DNA from: Siphonodentalium dalli
Lineage: Eukaryota; Mollusca; Scaphopoda; Gadilida; Siphonodentaliidae
NCBI GenBank assembly: GCA_032622095.1
Contig: CP136066.1
Coordinates: 90,853,319 to 90,917,318 of the forward strand
DNA: 64,000 nt
Direction: 5' to 3'
Positions 21,363 through 64,000 of the stretch are shown one piece after another. The notes under the pieces are model-generated. The model searched no databases. It saw only the letters and a program-made list of their open reading frames with translations, and was not told the DNA's origin. The number at the start of each line of letters is the position of its first letter. Position 1 is the stretch's first letter. The position numbers and the translations under genes are program-made.

Positions 21363-23359
21363 GGGTCAAAATCTCAAAAGTGCACATTTTGGGGTTCCAT
21401 TTTGTGAAATTTAGAACATTCATAGGGAGAGTGTTTATTCATTTAATATGGAAGGTGAGTCCACAGGGGACATCCTACGTGTCTCAGCAGAGCTGGATTC
21501 AAGATCCCGTTGCCATAGCAACGCATTGTTTCTCTTTGGTGCTTTTCTGCTTGTCATTCCTGTTACTAACAAAAATAGATCCAGTTAACTATCAAATACA
21601 TACTATTGAAGCCCATATTATGACCACTGCATAAACAAAATTACCCAAACATAATATAAAGCATACAATGGAATATCCCAACATATAAATAACTTTTACA
21701 TCATTCTAATGCTCATTCCATGTAAAACCCCAAAAAATATTGCTTGCTTCCTCCTGTAGATTCTAAAAAAATGATACCTCATTTATTAATGATATGTTAG
21801 AATGTTTGCTGTGTCCAGACTAAACAACATGATCAGTATTGTTTTTGAACTATTTTTGTAGATATTTTTTGCAAAACTATATGTACATGGTAACAGGAAT
21901 GACTTGCCGGTAACATGAATGACACATCGGTAACAGTAATGACACTCTAGATATCAGTATATGTATGTTTAATATATTCTAAGCAGCTAGCATTACACTA
22001 CTACAATAGCAGAATTAATTCCATTACACCATAAATAACAAATATGCTGATGAAGATTGATGGCGAAAATTTTGTTTCCAATGACAATATGCTACATGTA
22101 GTGGTGATAGGTGCAAGCAAGATTTTGTGTCCTATCCATTTAACCCAACCAATGTACCAACTTATTCGGTCCAAGTATTGTGCACAGCACCCAAACCGTT
22201 CCTTGAAAATATTTAACTTTGGCTATCCATCCAACCTTAGACAAATATACTACTAGTAGCCCACTTGTCCAGCTAAATGTTCTGAAGTTATGAAAATTAA
22301 TGTTGAATGAACTTGCAACAATATCACGAGGTCCGTTCACAATGCCACCCTTCCCTACCTCATATTAACCCACCTGCAAGATATAATGTAGGTACGAAAA
22401 CTCGGGCAACACCCAATCCCAAGATTACAACCCAACACAGATATCCTACCTGACAACGTAAATTGTGTACACACCACAACAGAAAATACAGGTTTGATAA
22501 TGTTTGCTGTTCTTATTTTAGAAATCCTATCAACTGATATATGTTTGTCATTCCTGTTACTATTAGTCATATCTGTTACTTTTTATTGGTTCAAGTAACA
22601 GGGATGACAGCAACAGGAATGACATTTTTATTTTTGATGAGATTTTTCAGTTTGAAATAACCAGAGAGATAAATCCATTTTATTTTTGTTTTAAAGAACT
22701 TTTGTAAAGTAAACTAAAAAAATAAAGCGGATACTGATTTAATTATATTTTCTTGCTATATCATGGTAACAGGAATGACGCCGAATTAACATACTCCCTA
22801 AAAGTAACAACTTAATCGCTTCAGCATCGAAAAACAGCTTCTTAAATGCATACATGTTTACTTTCACATACATTGCCATCACATGTCCTATCACTTAGGC
22901 TCAAATAGCCATATATGTCCGCATCCTCATAACTGCTAACTGCAGTTCTTGTTATATGGTAACAGGAATGACATAAAAAAGTGTTACACGCAGAAACAGC
23001 TGAAATTCAGAAACACCTTTTACATACTGGATATAATTACACGTTCAGAATAATTATCTAGTTTTGTGTATACTTTTTAGAGAAAATTATATCAATTACA
23101 TTTGGTAGTTTTTAAAGAAATTATACTCAAAGTTTGGAAATCCCATCTGTTACATGGCATTTTTACAGGTATTGCAATGTTTGGAAGGCTGGAGCAAGAA
23201 TAATATAATGATTATAATAAAACGCGTGCATTTTAAAATCTCAATGTAACCTCAGCTATCAATAAAAATAGAAATATAACCACAGCTAAGCACTGTTTTA
23301 ATTTTCTACCAATGATTAGGGGTGATACGTGAAAATTGTCACTTTTGAGATTTTGACCC
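21363..23359. mobile_element. 2 kb DNA element with many GTAACAGGAATGAC motifs
   Basis: GGGTCAAAATCTCAAAAGTG at 21363-21382 is repeated perfectly inverted at 23340-23359. Inside, GGTAACAGGAATGAC or its complement GTCATTCCTGTTAC occurs at about 21552, 21891, 22548, 22764 and 22958, with variants at 21911, 21933, 22594 and 22611. No transposase is visible; the longest frames are under 90 codons. It is probably a non-autonomous element whose motif is a protein-binding site. Confidence 0.6.
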
Positions 23360-24105
23360 ACGTATATAGGTCTACATTTCGGGCGTATGATGATACATTT
23401 AATAAAAATAAAGTTCTGTCATTGAGATAAAGAAATCATAACCAAGAAATAGTCTATAGATTTAAAAAAGATTATTGAATTGATCAATGAGGCATGCATG
23501 TATTCGGATGTGGCATTTCTGAACAAATGTCTGAAAAGAGACAACCTTTACCAAAATCAGAATTGTCATTCCATTTGCTTGCATTAAATTTCGAAATTGG
23601 ACTACAAATTGTTCAAATATGAGTAGGGGCCTAATTAGTAGGCTACTTACCCAAATCATGGGTATCGGTCATTCAATTTGTATACATGCATGGATTCATG
23701 ACTCGAACCGACGGGGGACTTAATAATTTTATTAATAGGCCTAACCTATAAGTGTTTTCAACTATTCTACTATTTAGGGGACTCCCCGGTCTCATTCTGT
23801 GTTCCAACTATACTAGCTCCGAGTTTTGTGTTCCAACTTGCTCACTCCCCCCCCCCATTAACCATGCAAAACACGTTATTTTATGTCAAAACAAGAAACA
23901 AAGCAGGTTTTGTTCTTTATATAATGCCAATTAATTTATCAAACTGTTTTTCAAATGCCATTGTGCTTTAAATTGTGAGAAATTGTTTCATCAAACCATG
24001 GCCTACGTTTACAAGATATAATTTATAATATACATTATATAGTACCCAATAGCCTATTTCTAGAACTGTATATCTATAGGATAAATAAAAAAAATTGAGA
24101 TTGCC
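23360..24105. other. No gene recognised
   Basis: This is AT-rich DNA; a short C run is at about 23850. Small open frames show no recognisable motifs. Confidence 0.5.
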
Positions 24106-24804
24106 TTAACTCATTGAACGCCGGCGACGAGATATCTCGCTGCCCGACGTCATGACGTTGCACGCCGGCGACGAGATATCTCGTCACCCAGATTTACGTT
24201 CCGTCCTTTCCGTTTCCGAGGTAAGAGGCATGCTGAACGCTGCATCAGCAACCCGGCCCAATGCGTGAAGTGAGAAGACCACGCCGATTTACGGATCATT
24301 ATGAAATTTTTCATGGCTTCGTCAGGGTTTGTCAAGTGACCGAAATGAGATCGTATAAATACGTTGGTTATATAATTGTATTTCTCCAAACCATGATATA
24401 TGTGAATTTTAATTATTGCTATTAACGATTCAAATAACAACCTGCACATTGTAAATTATAAAATGAATAAATAATATTCAAATAATTCAAATTCAATTCC
24501 CATTTATATATATAGGCCTATGTGGTTTGATATCATAATCCTGGGATGTGAAATCACTGGCAAGTCAACTGATCATCCATGCGTATCGCTTGTTTTGGTT
24601 ACTTGTTGTAGTGAAGACGGTCCAATTGTTTTATATATGGACGCAGATAAGAAATTATTGGTGTTAAATATTACATACAATGTGTTAGCGATAATGTAGC
24701 AACGAACAATCAAAGTTTGATGTGACAGGCATCATGACGTCGCCCCTCGGGGGCTGGCCGCCGGGCGACGTAATCCACCGGGAGGCTGGCGTTCAATCAG
24801 TTAA
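24106..24804. mobile_element. TTAA-flanked MITE with GAACGCCGGC ends
   Basis: TTAACTCATTGAACGCCGGC at 24106 is matched by the inverted GGCTGGCGTTCAATCAGTTAA ending at 24804; TTAA is present at both borders. The left end carries a direct repeat of ACGCCGGCGACGAGATATCT (24119 and 24160), itself palindromic in GAGATATCTC. TTAA duplication suggests piggyBac-like mobilisation. The 156-codon frame at 24722-25192 starts inside its right end and is not credible as a gene. Confidence 0.7.
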
Positions 24805-25177
24805 AGCCACTTGGCGGTCTGCGCTCCAAAATACATCTAATAATATTCAATTTTTTTCCCGGTATCGAAATAGGTCGATAAATACTACCTTTCTGCGAGC
24901 ATTATATGTCACAGAAAGACGCATTGAAGTTATTAAACAAAATACATCTTCCAACACGGTGTCTGGGTCCCAAACAAAAAACAGCCATTTGCACAACATG
25001 CAACAAAAAAGAGCATTCTGTGTTAATCTATATATTGCTGATAAGGTCAAAATATCTGTGACCATGGCAAGTATTATTCAGATCATGTGCTGGTATATCA
25101 AATATTTTGTGTATTTGCCAACATATCTTATACTTTCTTCCAAATTCCGTAGACAAAATTTGGAAGCTCGATTATGT
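24805..25177. other. Diverged direct repeat, no gene
   Basis: 25085-25175 (ending AAATTTGGAAGCTCGATT) is related to 26345-26445 in the same orientation. Nothing else is recognised. Confidence 0.4.
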
Positions 25178-25456
25178 GGGAAGCCAAATTGACGCTTAAG
25201 TGCAATAAGATCTTCCATTATTGTGCAATTAAATTTAAGCATAATAAAGGAATCCATAATTGCGCTTAAGCAAAAGATCTAATTGCACTTAAGCTCAATA
25301 AGGGAAGATCTTATTGGGCTTAGGCGCAATAAGGAATATCTAATTGCATTTAGCGCAATAAGGAAGATTTAATTATGCTTAAGCACAATAAGCACAATTA
25401 GAGATTCCTTATTGCACTTAAGCTCAATTATTTATTAATTATCAATTTGGCTTCCC
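25178..25456. mobile_element. GCTTAAGTGCAAT palindrome-rich MITE
   Basis: GGGAAGCCAAATTGACGCTT at the left returns inverted as AATTTGGCTTCCC at 25444-25456. The interior is a string of degenerate palindromes of the form TTGCRCTTAAGYGCAAT alternating with AGATCTTCC. It shares end and internal motif with 870-1673, so the two are one family. 25457-25749 holds no recognised feature. Confidence 0.65.
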
Positions 25457-25749
25457 ATATGAATGAGTCATGTCCATTTAATTAAACCAACTACATGTAA
25501 TTAAATTGGTGTCTTCTTTATAAAACAAACTTGTGGTTGCTTCCATTACTGCACATGACTCATGTGTAACAAGACACTGCACCTAGAAACACTCATGATG
25601 TACAGCGTTTTGTTTTTATTGCATGGAACACAAGGAAGTACCAGTATGATGTTCAATTTAATGGCTGCATGCATGGAGGAATCCTTTCTGTCAGTTCCTG
25701 TTCACAACTTCCTTTTAGTCATCTTGTGCATTTTTTTTCTAGCAACTTC

Positions 25750-26149
25750 TTAACCCTTTACCCAACAGAAGGGCCCTGTGCCAATGCATTCTCTTATATA
25801 TGCGAGTCGACCATAGGTCGCCTCGCATATATAAGAGAATGCATTGGCTTAACACATTAAAAATTATAAAATTGTTAAAGAATGTAAGAAAAAATGGTAA
25901 AAAGTGTTAAAAAAAGATTTTGTTTAGGCCAATGCATTCTCTTATATATGCGAGGCGACCTATGGTCGACTCGCATATATAAGAGAATGCATTGGCACAG
26001 GGCATAACTGTAACTATCACAATGTGGTCAAGGAGCCGGTTCCAATGATATCCATATTTGTATGGTTCTATTGAGACAGACCGAAGATATTTTAGGCTGT
26101 TGAAGCTTTATTTGGCCGGTTTTGGCCGGTTTGTTGGGTAAAGGGTTAA
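25750..26149. mobile_element. TTAA hairpin MITE, family C, complete
   Basis: TTAA at both ends and a perfect 14-bp TIR CCCTTTACCCAACA. Inside are two long hairpins (25783-25855 and 25928-26004) with arms GCCAATGCATTCTCTTATAT and loop-side stem GTCGACC-AT-AGGTCGC. The two hairpins lie in opposite orientation around an AT-rich centre, so the whole 400 bp is a palindrome of palindromes. Confidence 0.85.
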
Positions 26150-26253
26150 ATGCCATTAGGTAACAACAACCATGACAAAAGTACTTTAGATGACACATTG
26201 TGTATTGTGTGAGATCAAGTACAATTGTCAGTAACTTCGTGAGATGTTAACCC

Positions 26254-26445
26254 TTTCTTTACTATATACTCATTTAAATAATGAGTAGTTCTTCTGTGCG
26301 AACAATTTAACACATCTGAAAATTGGCTGTAACCATTGGCAAGTATTTTTCAGAGCATATGTAGCTGTTTGTCAATATTTTGAACATATATCTTATATCT
26401 CCTTACAAATTTAATACGTAGAAAAAATTTGGAAGCTCGATTGAG
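26254..26445. repeat. Family E fragment plus diverged direct repeat
   Basis: TTAACCCTTTCTTTACTATA followed by ACTCATTTAAATAATGAGTA matches the left end of family E. Then comes the copy of the 25085-25175 repeat. Confidence 0.45.
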
Positions 26446-26537
26446 TCTTGCCCGTTTAAACATCGAGGCGAACGATTATGAAAAGCTGGCAATTATTTTA
26501 TTAACTAAGAATTAGGACATGTCTTTCGAGCTGATAT

Positions 26538-26725
26538 AGAGTAATGCCCTGAATAATCGACTCCTAACCACAGCAGAATTATTGGTAATTTTTCAGGATT
26601 TAGTCGGAAATATGGCTTGTTGCCATTCATCGGAAAGCTCTCAAGCCATATTTCTGACTAAATCCTGAAAAATTACCCATAATTCTGCTGTGGTTAAGGA
26701 GTCGATTATTTAGGGCATTACTGTA
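26538..26725. mobile_element. Fold-back MITE, family A, copy 1
   Basis: Both arms are present (GAGTAATGCCCTGAATAATC ... GGGCATTACTGTA) around a short loop in CGGAAAGCTCTC. From 26726 to 27095 nothing is recognised. Confidence 0.85.
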
Positions 26726-27095
26726 AGTGTAAATTACGCAAGACTGAAACTCTAGAGCAAGTATCGAGAGTAACACATGAATGTAGCTAAATGATCATTC
26801 ACGTAAACAATAGTTAGAGTCCAAAAGTTTGGCGATTCTCCCAGGTTGACATCATACCGGTAGCTCCGAAGACATCATGGAGACTAGATGGCTTTCTTTC
26901 AATTTTTGACTAAAAACGGCCTTCCTTAAATGGCTGGTATCTAAATTATTCGTAACCAAGCTTAATGTTTATTGGCATTTGTAGCCTAGGGGTGCTTTAT
27001 TCATATATATTGGCAAAAAATATAAGGAATTTGAGAACATTTATTTTTGTTCTCAGTTGCCTTTTAATGCCAGAAGGTTCCTCACAGGAAAGAGG

Positions 27096-27239
27096 TACAG
27101 TAATGTCCTAAATAATTGACCCCTAAACCGGTGAGAGCTTTCCGATGAATGGCAACAAGCCATATTTCCAACTAAATCCTGAAAATTTTCCCATAATTCT
27201 GCTGTGGTTAAAGGGTCATTTACTTTGGGCATTACTGTA
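27096..27239. mobile_element. Fold-back MITE, family A, copy 2
   Basis: The left arm is shortened (TACAGTAATGTCCTAAATAA, then directly GGTGAGAGCTTTCC) and the right arm complete, ending GGGCATTACTGTA. Confidence 0.8.
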
Positions 27240-27292
27240 ACATGAACACTGTTGTCAAATATTTATATGCCATCTGGTCAAATGACAGCTTT

Positions 27293-28360
27293 TAGCTCAG
27301 GTGAGATGATGGAGCTATAGTCATCATCCCTGCCTGTAGTCCGTCCATCCATCCATCAACAATTCTTTAGACATCTTCTCCAGAACCATAAGACCGAATG
27401 GGTTCATATTTGGTATGGAAGTTCCCTAGGTGACTGGGTTTAAGATTTATTCAAATGGGATCACCAGGTTGAATAGGGGCGGAGTCAGGGAACTAACTCT
27501 TTCCCTCAATAGTAATCCTTAAGTTTACTTCTTCTCAATAGTCATCTGAGGTCTACTTCGCTTATATTTGGTACAGAGGGTCCTTGTGTGACTGAGATCC
27601 AGATTTGTTAAAATGGGCTCGACCAATCAAAAAGGGGCTGAATTGGGGGATTCAACACTTTTTTTTCTTTAATGAAATCAAAGAGACTCATTAAAACATC
27701 TTCTTAGAAACCACCATGCTTATTAATCTGACATATGGAGTGAAGGGGCCTTGGATGGTAGGGATTCAGATTTGTTAAAATGGGCCAACCTGTCAAATAC
27801 CCTGTAGGGCCAGAGCTGGTTTCACACTTTCATAGTGACCTTACCCCTCCTACTCCTACCCTACCCCCACCCCCCCCCCAAATCCTTGCCAAAGTTATAT
27901 CTCTTTAAAATTACCTGACTATATGTCAGATTTGATCTTATGTGAAATATTTGAATAAACAAACAGTTCCAAAGAGCCTTATGGGCAGGGTTCTACCAAT
28001 GTGTCACTGACTGTTATGTTTGTGTCTAAAAGTGATTTGTTAACCACCACTTAGCCAGGTGAATTTATTTAACTGGACCAATGGATCTGTAGGTCCTTGG
28101 ATGATTGGACTTATATTTGATCAAACAGGGCCGAGATAGGAGATATAACACCCTTCTTCAAAGTTCCAGTCTTCTCAGTTCTGATAGTCTAGACTATTTC
28201 TTGAAAACCATGAAAAAACACTTTAGGATAAGGGGTTTAAAATAGGATCGCCATGGAAACCCAAACAACATATTCTTTTCCTTGGCCCTATGGGATTTGG
28301 CAAAACATATATTTCTTTGGCAGTAAATTAATATTTGGGCCATTGTGATTCAAGTGAACC
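27293..28360 (+). repeat. GGAGCTATAGTCATC repeat, long copy
   Basis: It has the same head as 5423 and about three to five diverged 175-base units (AACCATAAGACCGAATGGG, TTTGGTA(C/T)(A/G)GAGGGTCC, GATTTGTTAAAATGGG). A C-rich run is at 27865-27880. There is no coding sequence. Confidence 0.75.
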
Positions 28361-28379
28361 CTGCTTACAATTATTAGCT

Positions 28380-29090
28380 TATACTCTTGAGTGCCTAATA
28401 TTAAATACACATGTAATACAGGGTGGAACAATAGTATGTACAGGGTGGAAAATTCTCAAATGTTAATTAACAGTACAGAGCAGAATAATAGCACAGGATG
28501 GAAACTTTCAGAGAACTAAATAAAAACATGTCACAGTAAAAAAAAAAGATTAAATTTTTACTCATGGGTTCTACTAATATCTTTGATCATGTCATGAATC
28601 TATACTCTTTATTAGCTATGAATGTAGAAATCATATTCCACCAGTATAATACCTGGGAACATTTTGATGTTATGACGGGGAAGTTTATAGCAATGAAAAA
28701 TCAGTGCAGGTGATGTATTTTAAAGTTAATACCGGTTCCTTAATAATGTATTTTACTGTACAGTAGGAAGGTCCCAACTCTAAATTTTACGATTTAAGTG
28801 ACTTTGGGAGCAATTATGCTTTGCATTGCATTTATTCAACTATTTATATATTTGAACATTTATGAGTCCCCTTAGGGAAAGAACAGTTGTAAATGTCCAA
28901 ATACTGTTTTCAGTTTCTATATATCCCCTGATCTACTGAAGACAAAATGCATAATCAAGGTGCCCAATTGGTGAACATCACCAATTTCAACTGGAGAACT
29001 TAAATATGATCCTATATCTCCCATAGCAGTTGAGGCCTCAACAGAATTAGGTTCCAGAGGGTGAATTTGGTGATTAGTTTAATCCCGGAT
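28380..29090 (+). repeat. Diverged third copy of the 40-44 kb composite repeat
   Basis: GAGTGCCTAATATTAAATAC, ACAGGGTGGAA and AGCACAGGATGGAAACTTTC match 41674-42040. CATAATCAAGGTGCCCAATT and CCAGAGGGTGAATTTGGTGA match family F at 40720-41125. Confidence 0.6.
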
Positions 29091-29159
29091 TGGAAAACAT
29101 ATCACCATTTTCAAATACAAATAAATTATGTTAATTTCGCGTGTTTTCCCAAATTTCTG

Positions 29160-29320
29160 ATCTATTACGCATGCGCGTGCTTTCGTTTTCGTATGTGTTC
29201 GCTAGCGTAGACAGGTTTGAATATTTCTGTCGGTTGAGTTGTTATAAAATTATATGGATTAATAGTGACACAAAATTATGCTAGTTAGTTCAGTCATGAT
29301 ATTTAACATTCCAACAAAAG
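29160..29320 (+). promoter_or_regulatory. UGP2: Candidate UGP2 promoter and non-coding first exon
   Basis: ACGCATGCGCGTGC at 29167-29180 matches the NRF-1 palindrome (GCGCATGCGC type), a common element of TATA-less metabolic gene promoters. About 140 bp downstream is a good donor, CAAAAG|GTATGTG at 29321. There is no long ORF and no repeat. I infer transcription starts between these points and that a 5' UTR exon splices to the coding exon at 30356. Transcript data would decide. Confidence 0.35.
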
Positions 29321-29520
29321 GTATGTGTTTTTTATTTGTAATTTTATTTGTGTCATTAGACGTGAACAGTGTAAGTTAAAGGGGCATGACCTTGCCACAT
29401 AATTCGTGTGGCTTCGTAGCGTTCAAAGTTTTCACGTGTTCCATTAGACTGAAGGATTAAAAGGTCCATAAACGTCCAAATATTAAAATTCCTATTAATC
29501 CGAAAGTCTAATTTGTTGAA

Positions 29521-29573
29521 CTACCCATAATTCTGCTGTGGTTAAGGAGTCGATTACTTAGGGCATTACTGTA
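29521..29573 (-). mobile_element. Family A fragment, copy 3 (right arm only)
   Basis: It begins CTACCCATAATTCTGCTGTG and ends GGGCATTACTGTA. In the inferred model it lies in the first intron of UGP2. Confidence 0.75.
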
Positions 29574-29708
29574 TACGAACCCAAGACTACAAATCAGGTC
29601 AAGATTGCTTAATGTAGACCATAACAAGGCAAGCTGTATTGCCAGACATAGTGTTTGAACCTTTATTGCACTAATTTATAACATATTCTTTTTAATCTTT
29701 TATATATA

Positions 29709-29885
29709 TTAATAAGTGGATTCTCCCATCTGACAGTTATAAAATTAGACATTGGAATGTTCCATTATTCATCTGGAGCAGGGGTGGTATCAGGGGGGTA
29801 CATGAACTTACATGTAATTATTATCTGAACATTTCCTAAGGGAACTACTAGCTCATCAATGAATATTTGCGATAGAAATGGTTAA
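29709..29885. mobile_element. TTAA MITE, family E, degraded copy
   Basis: It has the TTAATAAGTGGATTCTCCCAT left part, TGTTCCATTATTCATCTGGA, TGAACATTTCCTAAGGGAAC and a right end GAAATGGTTAA. From 29886 to 30355 nothing is recognised. Confidence 0.6.
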
Positions 29886-30355
29886 AGATCAGCCTAATAG
29901 GCCCAATCAATATATGTCATATTTCGTCAATATACCGTAATTAAAACAGGCCTATGATTCCACTCCTTTTCTTCATTTGTCAACAAAATGTTGTAAAAAT
30001 ATTTCAAAGGCAGTTTAATCAGCACAGTAAAATATTGCCCTTGTGTGGGATGTAACATGATATACATGTACCTGACCTAACTGCATTTATTCTCCCATAC
30101 TTCTGCCATGCAGCTATAAACATATTTACATTCATTTGTAGTTTCATTGTATAACAAACAGTCCACTCATAACACATTTCAATATAAAGTGTATGTTTTA
30201 TGTAGGTGCAGCATTTTAGCTAACAATTGTAATGGCCAGTGCCCCAATTTAGCTTGTGAAAATGTTATTAGGCGTGAGAGAAGTAGTTCTACTTCATTGA
30301 GCTTGTATGAAGCATTGTCAGGAAGTTAGTGCAGTATTATTAAATGACTTGTGAA

Positions 30356-64000
<33,645 letters not shown>

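Noticed and set aside
24722-25192. 156-codon + strand open frame
   Set aside because: It begins inside the right end of a TTAA MITE and runs into repeat sequence; no motif or splice context.

Overview
This window is eukaryotic and looks like the repeat-rich genome of a marine invertebrate, most likely a lophotrochozoan such as a mollusc. It is AT-rich, about half or more recognisable mobile-element debris, with short exons in multi-kilobase introns with GT-AG borders. Several repeat families (the AGCTCAACTTTAC/CATCTTGGATTT array, the GGAGCTATAGTCATC repeat, and a tRNA-derived SINE with a CAATCAAT tail) fit that placement, but the species cannot be named from sequence alone.

Host genes. One gene dominates the right half on the + strand: UTP-glucose-1-phosphate uridylyltransferase (UGP2). 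I place its first coding exon at 30356-30409, then exons at 33788-33922, 39427-39534, 48250-48434, 57934-58067, 62901-62969 and 63917 to the window end; all junctions keep phase. This covers roughly the N-terminal half of the enzyme (about 255 codons). The exon with the nucleotide-binding loop carries two extra bases, either assembly errors or a real lesion. A second host gene is seen only as its first coding exon on the - strand at 3197-3317: a signal peptide followed by the start of a purple acid phosphatase (ACP7-like). Its remaining exons would lie left of the window.

Left half (1-29 kb): a stack of nested mobile elements. At 1.8-3.2 kb a 1.1 kb GGCC-ended element lies inside an older palindromic element. 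From 4.5 to 14.9 kb there are three shells: 150 bp inverted repeats (4490/14900), a TGTCGGCGCACA-ended element (5834-12420), and inside it a DIRS-type retroelement (6269-12163) with 179 bp inverted terminal repeats and an internal complementary region; this in turn carries another GGCC-ended element (7545-8936). Next come GC-rich palindromes (14.9-16 kb), a 300 bp-period tandem array (16.3-19.1 kb), a broken LINE on the - strand (19.1-21.0 kb), a 2 kb element full of GTAACAGGAATGAC motifs (21.4-23.4 kb), and short hairpin elements.

Right half (29-64 kb): UGP2 introns loaded with MITEs. Family A is a TA-flanked, mariner-like fold-back, TACAGTAATGCCC...GGGCATTACTGTA (about 16 copies). Families B-E all end TTAACCCTTT...AAAGGGTTAA, the signature of piggyBac-like insertion. 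Also present are a broken Ty1/copia element (35.0-38.6 kb), a segmental duplication at 40.5-44 kb in which one copy holds a SINE and the other its empty site, two hAT transposase remnants (50.2-50.7 and 60.3-62.2 kb), and many smaller inverted repeats. Family A copies end exactly 20 nt upstream of two UGP2 exons, so mobile DNA forms part of the functional 3' splice regions.
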